A stretch of DNA of 64,000 nt from Amphiura filiformis (lineage: Eukaryota > Echinodermata > Ophiuroidea > Amphilepidida > Amphiuridae). The stretch covers positions 31,580,203 through 31,644,202 of the forward strand of contig NC_092629.1 of assembly GCF_039555335.1 (NCBI RefSeq). The letters run 5' to 3'. The position numbers and the translations under genes are program-made. Positions 48,120 through 59,252 of this stretch are shown here, in pieces (positions within the stretch are counted from its first letter, which is position 1; the number at the start of each line of letters is the position of its first letter). A model generated the notes under the pieces. The model saw only the letters and a program-made list of their open reading frames with translations, was not told the origin of the DNA and did no database searches.

Positions 48120-49075
48120 CTTGACCCCCTCAATCCATCTTCTTCTTGTTCTTTTTACAGGCTAGCATAGGCTTGGTGTCAACCATGTCTCTGATGACTT
48201 CATTCCTCATTTTGTCCCGTCCTGTCTTGTTTACAGCTTTTCGTAGGCATTTCATTTCACAGGTGGTGATCTTCCGTTCAGTCTTTTTGTTCATAGCCCA
48301 TGTTTGTGCCTGATAACACAGAGAGTCGGAGTATATATTACGTTGATGATTGTCCTTTTTGCATCCATTGGTACCGCTGGGTGGGGTAGAATAGGCCCAA
48401 GCATGAAGGTGATGTTGTTTACTTTCTGGCATCTGGTTTTGATTCCTCAGTTACTTAAAATCCTTCGATTGCTGGAGGGTGGTGTTGTCAATCTTGATGC
48501 CCAAGGTCTCTTGGGATCGGCTGATCAGCATGGTTTCTGTCTTTGGGATGCTTATTCATGCAATACTTCTGGCAGGTTGCGTGCAGTCTGTTGGTGTGGT
48601 TTTGTAAGCTAAGGCTGTCACGATGGATGAGACATTGATCAAACAGGAGTCCACTGAGAGCTTCTTCATCTAGATTTGCTTCTTTGGTGATCCTTTCCAT
48701 AAAAAGATGGCTCTCACACTGTCCAGCAGTTGCCGCTTTACACCGTAGTCTTCTAGCACAGTCCAGAGTAGATATCTGTTTACTTAAACAAACGCCTTTT
48801 CTTGGTCTTTGAATATAGTGTATAAATCTTGGTTGTACTCAATACTCCTTTCACACAGCTGTCTCAGACCAAACATGGCATCAGTGCACCCCTGTTCTTT
48901 CTGAGCCCAAACTGCGCTTCACTCAACTGATGTTCCACAACTGGTCTTATTCGTTTTTCTAAGATCTTTGCATACATTTTTCCTGTATGGCTGAGTAGAG
49001 AGATTCCTCTATATTTACTACAATCTCTTTTAACGCCCTTTTGCCTCCAGATGGGGGACAATTATTGCACGTTGC
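48120..49075 (-). mobile_element. Decayed LINE remnant of a third family
   Basis: Minus-strand blocks in order: KRDCSKYRGISLLSHTGKMY and AKILEKRI with EAQFGLRKNRG near 48890-49025, a scrambled middle at 48490-48700 (LHATCQKYCMN), then the C-terminal AQTWAMNKKTERKITTCEMK and RDKMRNEVIRDM near 48150-48330. The pattern matches endonuclease/RT polyproteins of RTE-like non-LTR elements; the clade is uncertain. The catalytic region is lost. Confidence 0.75.
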
Positions 49076-49864
49076 CAGTCATGGGGCACTGCTCGCTCAT
49101 CCCAAGCCCTGATAAACACTCTTATCAACCATTTGACTCCTGTATCTCCACAAGCAACTTACGTATTATCCAATAATATGCACACTGAACGACAGATGGC
49201 AGGTTAGAAACCTACCCATACAATGCCAAATATTTGTATGCTAGAGCAGCAATTTCCAAAACGAACGATAACGATATCAAATCATCTGATAATGTTAACT
49301 TCTTGTTGGATGTCTTAATCACCTCTGTATCAGTGATATATAGAGAATCTTAAGTGAACTGTGAAGTAAAAAGGACATTTTTGTTTAAGGCTTCGGATAC
49401 GTAAAGTAAACCAGATGCATTCTTTGAAAGTAAATGATACTAAACCGAAAGGTTTGTGTAAGAAAGACGCAAACGATTTTGTAATAATTTAACAGGAGAC
49501 GTGCTTTGGGTTTTTACCGGTCAGTGGAATCATATTCAACTAAATGTATGTATCCTTACCCGGCATAAAAGGCAAAAGTAAAATAAAACATACGACAGTA
49601 TATAAAATAATTGCATATTTTGAGGTGCGACGCAAATAGCACCGTTGTACTTTAACGCAAGACGATAGGTCGTTATGTGAAACGGCGATTTTCACGAAAA
49701 CACCCTTACGACGACAGAATGATCGTTATGTGAAAGGAGAATTATTGCAATCGACAAGATACGGCACGATGAAAAACACGTGTAACCCAATTGCGTTTGG
49801 CACATACGTCTTTATTTGAAATAATGCACATACGACCATATAAATAAATAAATTAATTAATTAA

Positions 49865-49895
<31 letters not shown>

Positions 49896-52800
49896 ATTTA
49901 TTAATTAATTAAAAATTAAATTATTAATTAATTAAAAATTAATAAATAAATAAATAAATGAATAAAGAAAGAAAGGAAGAAATATAAATAAATAAATAAA
50001 TAAATAAATAAATACATAAATTAATTAATTAATTAATTAATTAATAAATTAATTAATTAATTAATTAATCAATTAATCGTGAGACGATAGGTCATTATGT
50101 GAAACGGCGATTTTCACGAAAACACCCATATTATCCAACATCTCTAACCAGGTTTCCTAAGTTTGAAAAGGATTATTAAAATTCACAAAAATGTCAAAAA
50201 TGCAGTGATGTCTGTTTCATTTGTCTCATAAGGCCATTTAATATTTCGGCTTAAAATTGACAGAAAATATGCAAATTTGACAGATATCATACAGTACGAA
50301 CCACTAAACCATGCGCACGCGCATACATCCGTGTCCAATATATTTTCGCGAAATGCGCAGACCGACTAGACTCAGAAAATAGACGCAGAGCCAGCGAGGT
50401 ATCAGTGGTAATCTGATGTGTTTCCGAGCTGCAAACAAAAGTCATTTTATTTTGGAACCACCTGAGAAGATTACTTTAGACATTTAGGAAGGATCCGAGA
50501 TGATATTGGATAATTGGGCCACCTACCTGGTGGCCTTGTCGGGTGAGTTATTTATGTTTCTTGAAATGATGCCATAGAATTCTGTTGGAAAAACTACGCT
50601 CGTTTTCGGATTTGGTTTAATTCTTTTTCACATAACTTGGGTTTGAATCTGCAGATGCTTAGCATAATTATTTTAAAACTGGGAATTTTAAAATAGGGAA
50701 GAGCATTTTATACAAGTATTGTATATTATTACACTGTGCGGTCAAATTCGTGCCAAAATGCTCCGAATTTTTCTTGTGACAACATACATAAAAATAGTAG
50801 AACTTTTCAGTTTGATTTTTATTACGAAGAAGAAGAAGAAAAAAGATGCACTGCAGCGGGTCTTTACGTTTGAGGCGAGCCATAGCTCGCAAAACTTATC
50901 ATAACCTATAAATTCAGTCGCTCTCAACTCCACAAAGTGGATTCGCTATTACACATTCCAGGAAACCGCCCCTTTTCATAATACGATTAGCACTGACTCC
51001 TTAGTCTCGTCTGATTCCCTTTGATATATTGTGATGTATCATGGATGCTTGCAAACAAGCTAAAGTTGAACGCCTTGAAAACCGCGGAGCTTTTCTATAA
51101 TTGCTCCTTGATTTGAAAATCGGTGGCTAGGTGATTTTTCCACCTGCTTCTATTACAAATAAGACCCAAACTGTTTAACAACTTGTCCACGAACGTACGT
51201 ACTGAGTATGTGGAATGTTCATAGGCAGTGAAAGCGGGATGGGGATGGCGAAGGGTACACGTCCCTCCCCCCAAAAAAAATCCTCCTAAGAGAAGAAAAA
51301 TTCAAAACAAAAGCGCTCCATATGCCGGAAAGAAATCTAACAGAATTGCCTTGTGCATCTTTCTTTTAGGTCCCATAAAACTGTGCGCACTGGCCCGGTT
51401 AATATTACATTTCGCATTCATTCAGATTGAAAATATTCTGAAATCCTGTAGAATTCCCCCTATAAAACCGCCCCTCTGAAAGTGTTCTGTAAAGCCTTAA
51501 GCCGTAGTCGTTTGTTTTATTCTGGCTGCTTTTTATATTTAATTGTTGGATTTTAATTGTCTTTGAACATGTTGAATTTCCATACAGATATAATTATATA
51601 TATAATTTTTATAGTATTTAATTTTATTTATTTATTTAGTTAGTTAGTTTTTGTAATATCATTAGGTTTTTACATTTGGTAGTACGTATTTGACGATGTA
51701 ATATTGAGTGTGGGATGTGAAGAGTTTTGGGGTTGCTGTGTGATTGTGGGTGGTGTCGGTTGGAATGTAGACTATTACTGCTGTATATTAAAGGTCTGTA
51801 ACCCGATCGACAGAATCACCCCTCTCCCCCGATTTTGACCCCCCAGTTCGATATATTTCCGTATAAATCGTAAAGAAACGTCATATTTGTTGTATACGAT
51901 GTTTCGTTTCCATGGTAACACAGCAAAGTTGAGTTCAATTGATATTGATATAGTGAAAACTATTCTTTCTGAGAATTATTATAACAAGACAATTTGTATC
52001 TATAGATCGGATTAATTTACTGTATTTGACATTATATTGAGCACAATTTCAACCTTCGACGTTTTCGCTAATAACTCCAGACTTATTGGTCGTAGGTTGG
52101 TTAAACCATATATTTTCGGAATCCGTGTGACCTTGGGAATATTTTGGTAATGTCCCCCTGTATAACCATATGTGTTATAACCTTTGACATCACATTTCTT
52201 TAATAATTGCTCAAGGTTGCTCACTTGGCATCTGTCATTGTTGACCTCTCAACATGTTAGGTGTCAACTTTAAGCAAAAGAATGTTGCCCTACGCATCTT
52301 TACACAAAACGAGAAAGAACAAAATGCATCTACTCGACTATTTTTAGGGGTGCACCTGAAAATCTTCTTTTTGTTTATTGTAATATAATTATCTTTTGTA
52401 CTTATACTTTGCATGTATTTTTGCATTATGTAAAACGCATTGGTCTTTTCGGCAATGTACTAAAGAAATATTGAAATATTTTCCACTTTGAGTGATCCTG
52501 CGTGCCACCCTGTGTGTTCTTGATATGTTATTCTAGAATTGGCTCAATTCTCAAACCATCACGTAGACACGAAATTAACATAACAGTTTTTTCAGTGATT
52601 GTAAGTGACTACTATGGGTCAAACTTCTGTCTTTAAAATGTTTGGCAATTGAAATTTCACCAGATAGATAGACCGTTCTTTATGATTGTTGGGAAACAAA
52701 ACCACTCTAATAATTTGTTAAAATTAATAAAAAATAGCGTGGATTATAAATTCTGTGAAAATTAATTCCGGATGTAATTGTTTCAAAATTAATCAGCTCG

Positions 52801-53924
52801 TGGCTATGGATCTTTCAAGCATAACAAAGATAATGGAAACGGAAATGACAAAAATGTTATCATATAGTATATTTCATTGTCACCATTCATATTTTATTCA
52901 TGTAGCAATATTAAAACCCATTAGATTAATTTGAAAAGTTCTAAGCAAGTGAAGCAGACGGAAACATATCACTTGATATCATTTATGAAAAATCGACGTG
53001 TTATTAAAAAAGTATTAAATTAAGTACTCTTACGAAAGCTTTGTTTTATGCATGGTCTTATACTAATGACTAATTTGAAAAGAAAAAAGAAGGGATTAAA
53101 CAATCCGATAATAAGCAAAATCAATCCCAGCAATGGTGTTATGCTTCTGTGAAAAGATAGTAAACTCCTCATTATTATACAAATATTGAATGTTTGTGAA
53201 TACAAAAGAATATTTTCATGAGGTGAAACATGGACTGTTCCATTCAACGAGAATATTTGTTTTATATATCTCAAATATAAATTCGCTTTCTTGCACTTAA
53301 TTTGATATATCACCAGGAAAACAAAATAAATTAAAACAATATATAAACTATATTTATTTCAGAAGCGACACTGTGAGCGACACCCACACCTATATTTGGC
53401 GAGTCGAAGTGGTCGTTGGGCGAGCTATACGCACGCGTATGTCAGCGTTGCCATGGTAGCTGCGAGTGAGTGCAATGGAAAATTGACTATTGCACTCGCG
53501 CGGAAAATAGCAAAAATAATCAATTTTAATTGACTAATCAAATGACCAGAATCTTTGTGAGTTATATAAAAGATACTGACAGATTTTTTTACACATTATA
53601 ATGTTCATGTCATTAGTGTATTAATTTTTAAATGGTATTTTTTTGAGGGGGGGTCCTGCATATACAAAACTACATAAAAAGATTACAGTTTGTTCTCCAC
53701 TTTGCGTCATAGGTCTAATCATTGGTAAGATGCGAGATATTTTATGCAGCTACGGGGTTATGATTTTACCCGCGAAATATTTCTTTCATTTATCAACCAT
53801 AAAAAGAATAGAATAATATGTAATTTAGAATAGGAAAAAAGTGGCAATCCTGTTTCTTGAATTATAGATCAAGCAAAGATCAATAAAACCAAACAACAAA
53901 TATACGAAAACAAGCAATACTAAC
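49076..53924. other. No gene recognised; simple repeats
   Basis: AT-rich DNA. 49850-50070 is a compound (AAAT)n / (TTAA)n tract. ACGATAGGTC[G/A]TTATGTGAAA and CGGCGATTTTCACGAAAACA occur on both sides of it, near 49664 and 50084. A possible first exon at 50500-50549 is listed as a finding. Nothing else has support. Confidence 0.5.
49850..50070. repeat. AAAT/TTAA simple-repeat tract
   Basis: About 220 bases of TAAA and TTAA tetranucleotide repeats, interrupted by GAAAGAAAGGAAGAA. It is flanked on both sides by a ~35-bp near-identical direct repeat (TGTGAAACGGCGATTTTCAC). Confidence 0.9.
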
Positions 53925-54212
53925 CTAAAACAATATTCAGTAGGTGACTTAAATGATTCAGGATCAGGAGAAAAACATGCCCAGTAGAGAGTACCACAAA
54001 GGAGAAGCTGCCAAAGCATATTATCTGTTTCCCCATTTTGGTAGCTGAGCCCAACTCTGTTCAAGGTGGTTTGACCAATTTCCAACCTATCGTTCTGGAG
54101 ATAGGCCAAAAGGTCAATGGTTAAATTCGAAGCTAAAATACAGGGATTTAAATAGATGAAATACTCCAATTTTTATGAAAATGGTCTCGAATTGTTGTCA
54201 TTGTTATCTCAA

Positions 54213-55040
54213 TATAATAATAATAAATAATAATTAACAACATTTATCAAGCGCAAAATACAAAAGATTCTAACAAAGGCGCTAACTAAAACTTACACTA
54301 CAACTTAAAATACAACAAAATGACATGAACATGAAAAGCAAGAAATGCAGAGTCAATTAATTGAACAAGAAAGTTTTGAGCTTAGTTTTGAATTGATTAG
54401 TGGAGACAGCAGAACGAATGGCGAAATGGATACTGCTCCGGAGCAAGGGTGCCGTACAAAAGAGAGTTGTTGCAGTCCAATTGAGATGAATCAAAAGCAT
54501 GGACGAGGCGCTCAGTTGATTGACGATCTAAATACTTGCGAATGAGGCCGATCTTATAAATACAAAAAGAAGCGTTCCGGCATATATTGCGAACACGGTC
54601 TTTTAACAGCAATGTGTCATCAAGCAAAACACTTTATAGAAACACGGAATAAGTACGGAACTTGGAATGGAAATGAATGATTTCAGTTTTTGAATCATTT
54701 AACATGAGTTTGTTTTTAGATTGCATAGCAGCGAACGTCTGAAATGCATGATTCAAGCTTACATTTTAAGGATAATTGGTAGGTTCCCGCGTCAAGTAAA
54801 GTTGAGTATCGTACATAAATCGTATATAAATTACATGGTGAATATCATGATGAGCATTGATGACATCGCTCAGCGGTGCACTATACATAATACAATCAAG
54901 TGGTCCTTTGACAGATCCTTGGGGAACACCCCAAAGTAGCGGAAAGGATCAGAGACGGAATCTACGATGAAAAAGCAGTGCCATATATGACATACCTCCT
55001 TTGGAATCTTTCAGATAACATGATGTGGTTAATTGTATCA
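54213..55040 (-). mobile_element. 5'-truncated, decayed L2-type LINE
   Basis: On the minus strand, GATACAATTAAC encodes a DTIN block near 55035, WGVPQGSVKGPL lies near 54910-54945, and RVRNICRNASFC with KIGLIRKYLD near 54530-54600. The 3' end GCGCTTGATAAATGTTG plus an ATT-rich tail lies at 54213-54255. Several stops are present. The Penelope-like element abuts it at 55046. Confidence 0.75.
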
Positions 55041-55045
55041 AAGGC

Positions 55046-55213
55046 AAATATATAATTTCTTCTAAACAAAACCAAAATTACTCACTAGTTTGACGGTTTC
55101 GCTTTTCATGGTCGAAAAGCATCATCAGAATATTGATTGTTGATCACTTCTTCCGGTTGGACGATTCCTGACCACAGAGGGTGTAGAACTGTCACTCAGT
55201 AGAGGTTCATATA
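55046..55213 (-). repeat. Penelope-like terminal direct repeat, 3' copy, with hammerhead core
   Basis: 168 bp, nearly identical to 56786-56953 with an offset of exactly 1740 (one clear mismatch). On the minus strand it carries a hammerhead-like core: CTGATGA at 55128-55122, stem II GCTTTTC / GAAAAGC with loop GACCAT, GAAA at 55100-55097 and GTC at 55094-55092. One extra T lies between CTGATGA and stem II. Stem III is minimal and stem I pairs poorly, so activity is uncertain. Confidence 0.8.
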
Positions 55214-56725
55214 CGTGACTTAGATAGTGTGCCCCGTCGTCCCTATTCATGACGTTGGGTCCTCTTCTACGAATCCAGATTGATTCCTTGATGCGTCTTA
55301 TATTTGCATTACACTCCTTGCTAAGGATTTTTGATTTGTCCCAATCTATTATGTGGTTCTGTTGAACTGCATGGTCTGCAATAGCCGATTTTGATTGTTC
55401 AGTTTCTGATTGTTTGCGAGTTTGACGCGTGTAGTTTTATTTTGTCTGTTGCCCCCTCATAGTTTCTTTTTGATGTTCTTTGAGTCGTGTTGCAATTATT
55501 ATAACTTGTAAGGATTGCTCAATTGGGGTGTTCGTAAACAGAGATACTACGTCATGAGAATTAAATATCTCCTCCTCTTCGATCATGACTTCAGCTAAAC
55601 CCTCGGCTAAATGTTTTGAGTTTTGCACGTGATGTTCTGTACCTCCAACCAAAGGTGACAGAATGTCTGCTAACGCACGGGAAGTCTGATATGCGATGGT
55701 ACCCGTGTAGTCAACTATGGGTCTGACTTTATTTCCAGGCTTGTGGATCTTGGGTGTTCCATAAATCCTCGGGATGTTTTCCGCCGTAGGAAAAAGGAGG
55801 TCATACTGAGTTCTATTAATTTTACCATCTTTCTTTAACCTACTCAATATAGCCACTAACTCTCTTTTATAGCGTTGCGTAGGATCAGAAGGGAGGGTTT
55901 CATATGTTCTTTTATCATTAAGCATCTCAGATAATTTCTCCTCATATTCATGAACATCCATAATGACACTAGCTTTACCTTTGTCAGCTGGAAGAACAAG
56001 CACTGATTTTTCATTTTTGAGCTCATTGATTGCCTGTCTTTCTTCCCTCGTGATGTTGGATTTGGGGGGTTTTGAACTTCGTAACGCACCGGCCATTTCT
56101 GATCTAAGTACTGTAGCTTCATTATTATTATTTAACTTACGGCATGCTAATTCCGTGGCAATGATGTAATCCTCGTAAGGAAGCTTACTCGGTGACGGTG
56201 CGAAATTGAGTCCTTTGGCCAGAATGCTCTCTTGCGGTTTCGTGAGTTTGTGTTTGGAAAGATTAATCACCCATTTCTTCAACTGCTCACCTCCTAATTC
56301 CACATTATCGGGTGTATTTCTACTTTGAATTGGAACATAATGTTGTTGTAACCGGTCCAATTTTCGTGCATGACGGCATTTTGTTTTGCAGAATTCACTT
56401 TCCGATTTTTTGGTCACATGATCGGTCACGTGTTTCGCTATATCCGAATCCTGGGGCAACCGCGTAAACAATTCATTCTCCGTTCGCGATTTTTTCTCCT
56501 TGTAAGAATCTAATTTGTTGTTGATGACACGGATACGCTCGCGAACTAGTTGTTGTCTCGCTTTTTCCACAATATTCCTGGCTTTTGTTGTGTTGATGGG
56601 GCATTTTAGTTGTAAACTACGAGGTGTGATATGTAAATCCTTGCAACGGAGTGTAAACACAAGGTGATTCCTATGTCTGGCGATCTTCTTGCCTAAACTC
56701 TCTAAATCTCGTACTTTCTTGACAG
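55150..56725 (-). mobile_element. Internally deleted Penelope-like element (PLE)
   Basis: The main open frame 56660-55437 shows PLE-specific N-terminal and RT motifs: VLPADKGKASVIMD, RIYGTPKIHKPGNKVRPIVD, ALADILSPLVGG and the motif-A block DVVSLFTNTP. Upstream codons (ESLGKKIARHRNHL) suggest the frame began earlier. The rest of the RT, including the catalytic motif C, and most of the GIY-YIG endonuclease are missing. After a TAA the same frame resumes with the C-terminal endonuclease part (SAIADHAVQQNHIIDW, ESIWIRRRGPNVMNRDDG, LSHVYEPLL) to about 55150. It is flanked by 168-bp direct repeats. It cannot be autonomous. Confidence 0.9.
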
Positions 56726-56785
56726 TTTCTTGTCCATAAGTTGTTCATAAGTCACTGAATAGATTCATCAGGTTTGAAGATAAAT

Positions 56786-56953
56786 AAATATATAATTTCT
56801 TCTAAACAAAACCAAAATTACTCACTAGTTTGACGGTTTCGCTTTTCATGGTCGAAAAGCATCATCAGAATATTGATTGTTGATCACTTCTTCCGGTTGG
56901 ACGATTCCTGACCACAGAGGGTGTAGAACTGTCACTCAGTAGAGGATCATATA
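56786..56953 (-). repeat. Penelope-like terminal direct repeat, 5' copy, with hammerhead core
   Basis: Second copy of the 168-bp repeat. The hammerhead-like core lies on the minus strand at 56868-56832 and is identical to the other copy. PLEs characteristically carry such pseudo-LTRs with hammerhead motifs on the coding strand, which is the orientation here. Confidence 0.8.
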
Positions 56954-57016
56954 AAGCGCTTTGTTCATACTTAAGCTAAGGCGCTATATAAATTCCGTTT
57001 AATGTAATGTAATGTA
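56954..57016 (+). repeat. Orphan LINE 3' tail
   Basis: AAGCGCTTTGTTCATACTTA and GGCGCTATATAAATTCCGTT followed by a TAATG-rich tail. The same sequence ends the LINE at 57786-58570, so this is a tail fragment of that family, cut by the PLE insertion. Confidence 0.8.
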
Positions 57017-57404
57017 AATTGCAACGGTTATTCATGCTTTAATCTAATCTCCCCAGTAAAATTGAGTAAATTTCCCCAATAAAATGGTTAAATAATGGGT
57101 CTAAACGGCAATTTCAGTGGAAAAGTTCTTCTCTTTGAATTCTCCTAATAGCGTAAAATTAAGAAAGCCCTTTATATCAATACTATAAAGTGTAATTCAA
57201 ACTTTTTATGCACTAAATTGGGAACGGAATAGAACGCGTAACAAATTTGACAACATGGCAGAAAAGATTCTGCAGAATCTTCTGAACATTTTGAAATAAT
57301 GATTTGTCCATTTGAAACATCCGTAAAACGACACGAAAATTTCATTGGGCTGTCCCCTCTACTGCAACATATTTCTAGTTGATACAATCGAGGAGGGAAT
57401 TAAC

Positions 57405-57610
57405 ATAAATAACAAATAATAATGGACCCAAGATTGACCCTTGCGGAACACTAATATCAATATTTTTCAAGTCAGATAAGCTTCATTTATTATAAGATAT
57501 GAAGAAAACCACCGAAGAGCATTATTTTTGATTTCATATTTGTAAGGAATATGACTATGATGAACAGTCAATTTTGAGGTCAATAAAAACTATGTTATGG
57601 TGACTAAAAT
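57405..57610 (-). mobile_element. Reverse-transcriptase remnant
   Basis: Minus-strand codons near 57410-57460 read ISVPQGSILGPLLFV, the RT motif B region of CR1/L2-group LINEs. Upstream codons resemble the preceding RT region but carry stops. Short and decayed. Confidence 0.65.
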
Positions 57611-57785
57611 GACCCACGCCAAAATCACCTGCTTCCGAGTTCACTCAACAGCAAATACACAAACACACTGTTTAATATATAGAACAACTTAATTACTATT
57701 GATTAATTTGTGCAGTATGGCTGTCAATCAAATTATAATGTAAGATCGTAATAGAATTAAACTTAAATTACTACAAAGATTTCTT

Positions 57786-58570
57786 TATGCTAAACCATCT
57801 GATTCTGTACGCAACCTTGGAGTTCTTTTTGATTCAACCATGTCTATGTCATCTCAAATATCTGCTGTCTCTCGCTCTTTAAATTATCATCTTCGTAATA
57901 TAGGACGCATTCGCTGTTATATTGATAAAGATACTTGCAACCATGCTGTCCGCTCACTTGTTATTTCTCGAATTGATTATTGTAACTCTTTATTATATGG
58001 AACAACTGTAAAAAACACACACAAAATACAAAAGATACAAAACAGAGCTGCCAGACTTGTTTTCAAGGCAAACCGTATGGAACACACCACTCCTCTTCTG
58101 AAAGAGCTTCACTGGCTTCCAGTAAATGAGCGTATTACCTACAAACTACTCACATTCGCTTATAAAAGTAGACATGAAACAACACCACTGTATATACAAA
58201 ATCTTCTAAAATCTCACACATTTTCTGATGGTATGTTCCTACGATCACATGCTGATGGCAGTCTGCTTGAATGTAAAAGAACTCACACAACACATGGGAA
58301 TAATGCCTTCTGCAATTCTGTGCCAGCTCTCTGGAACAAATTACCTGTAAAACTTCGTACTTCTCATAGTCTGGCCACTTTTAAATCTAATCTGAAAACC
58401 TATTTGTTTCCAAACTAAGTTTATTTTGTTTATTTTTAATTAAGTTGTACATTTTACTGTAGCCTAAGATGTAGTGTAAGTTGTATTTTTAAGATCATTG
58501 TAAAGCGCTTTGTTCATACTTATGCTAAGGCGCTATATAAATTCCGTTTATTGTATTGTATTGTATTGTA
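57786..58570 (+). mobile_element. 5'-truncated L2-type LINE, C-terminal part
   Basis: Open frame to the stop at about 58418: PSDSVRNLGVLFDSTMSM, LNYHLRNIGRIRCYIDKD, ISRIDYCNSLLYGT, LHWLPVNERITYKLL and ALWNKLPVKLRTSHSLATF. The 3' UTR has AAGCGCTTTGTTCATACTTA and a (TTGTA)n tail. The region upstream of the thumb domain is missing. Confidence 0.88.
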
Positions 58571-58799
58571 TGATTACTTAGCTAAGCCTGGAGATCTTGA
58601 TTGACTGTCTTTTTGATTCCCTTGACTCGACAATCTCAGTTTTTGATCAAAGATCCGGAAATGTCCAAGATCATGTCCACTACAGGCTCTGTCCTAGTCC
58701 TGAAGACTATGCTTTCACTATCCTAGCTGCTGTGCTAGTGTTTTCCAAATGGTCTTCTATGTTGACCGCAAGCTCCTCTTTTGGAGATCTCTTGAGCCA

Positions 58800-59250
58800 A
58801 ATACTTGTTGTCAATGGAATTGCTCCCCCATACATATATGAACTTCTTGACTTTTACAACCCTTCTCGCCCCGGTCTCCGTTCTGCAAATAAAACTCTCC
58901 TTGTTCAACCTAAATCATCTCGGTCATGGGGTGATCGCGCCTTCTCTGTGGCAGCCCCTCGCATATGGAACAGTCTTCCCAATTTTATTCGCAGTTGCCC
59001 GTCAATCGAGTCATTCAAATCCTCACTCAAGAAATATTTTTTCGAGCTTGCTTATGAGCTGGATTAATTTGTAGTATAGTTGTTATTTTTTTACTTCATG
59101 TATCTTGAAATGTTCTCTTGTTGATTGCAATTGTTCCTTGTTTCCATTTTTTCCTGCTGGTATATTTTTGTTTTTGCTCTGTATGCGCCACGAGCGTTTA
59201 TTGCGGATCTGCGCGCTTTACAAGTGTACATATTATTATTATTATTATTA
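58800..59250 (+). mobile_element. L2-type LINE 3' end fragment
   Basis: Reads GIAPPYIYELLDFYNPSRPG, SRSWGDRAFSVAAPRIWNSL and SFKSSLKKYFFELAYELD, with a stop at 59065-59067. The 3' UTR ends in GCGCGCTTTACAAGTGTACA and an ATT tail (59230-59252). The open frame extends upstream to 58597, but that part does not resemble an RT. It is a different subfamily from the fragment at 57786. Confidence 0.85.
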
Positions 59251-59252
59251 TT

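Noticed and set aside
58597..58790. N-terminal extension of the LINE fragment frame
   Set aside because: Does not resemble any RT region; an open-frame accident upstream of the truncation point.
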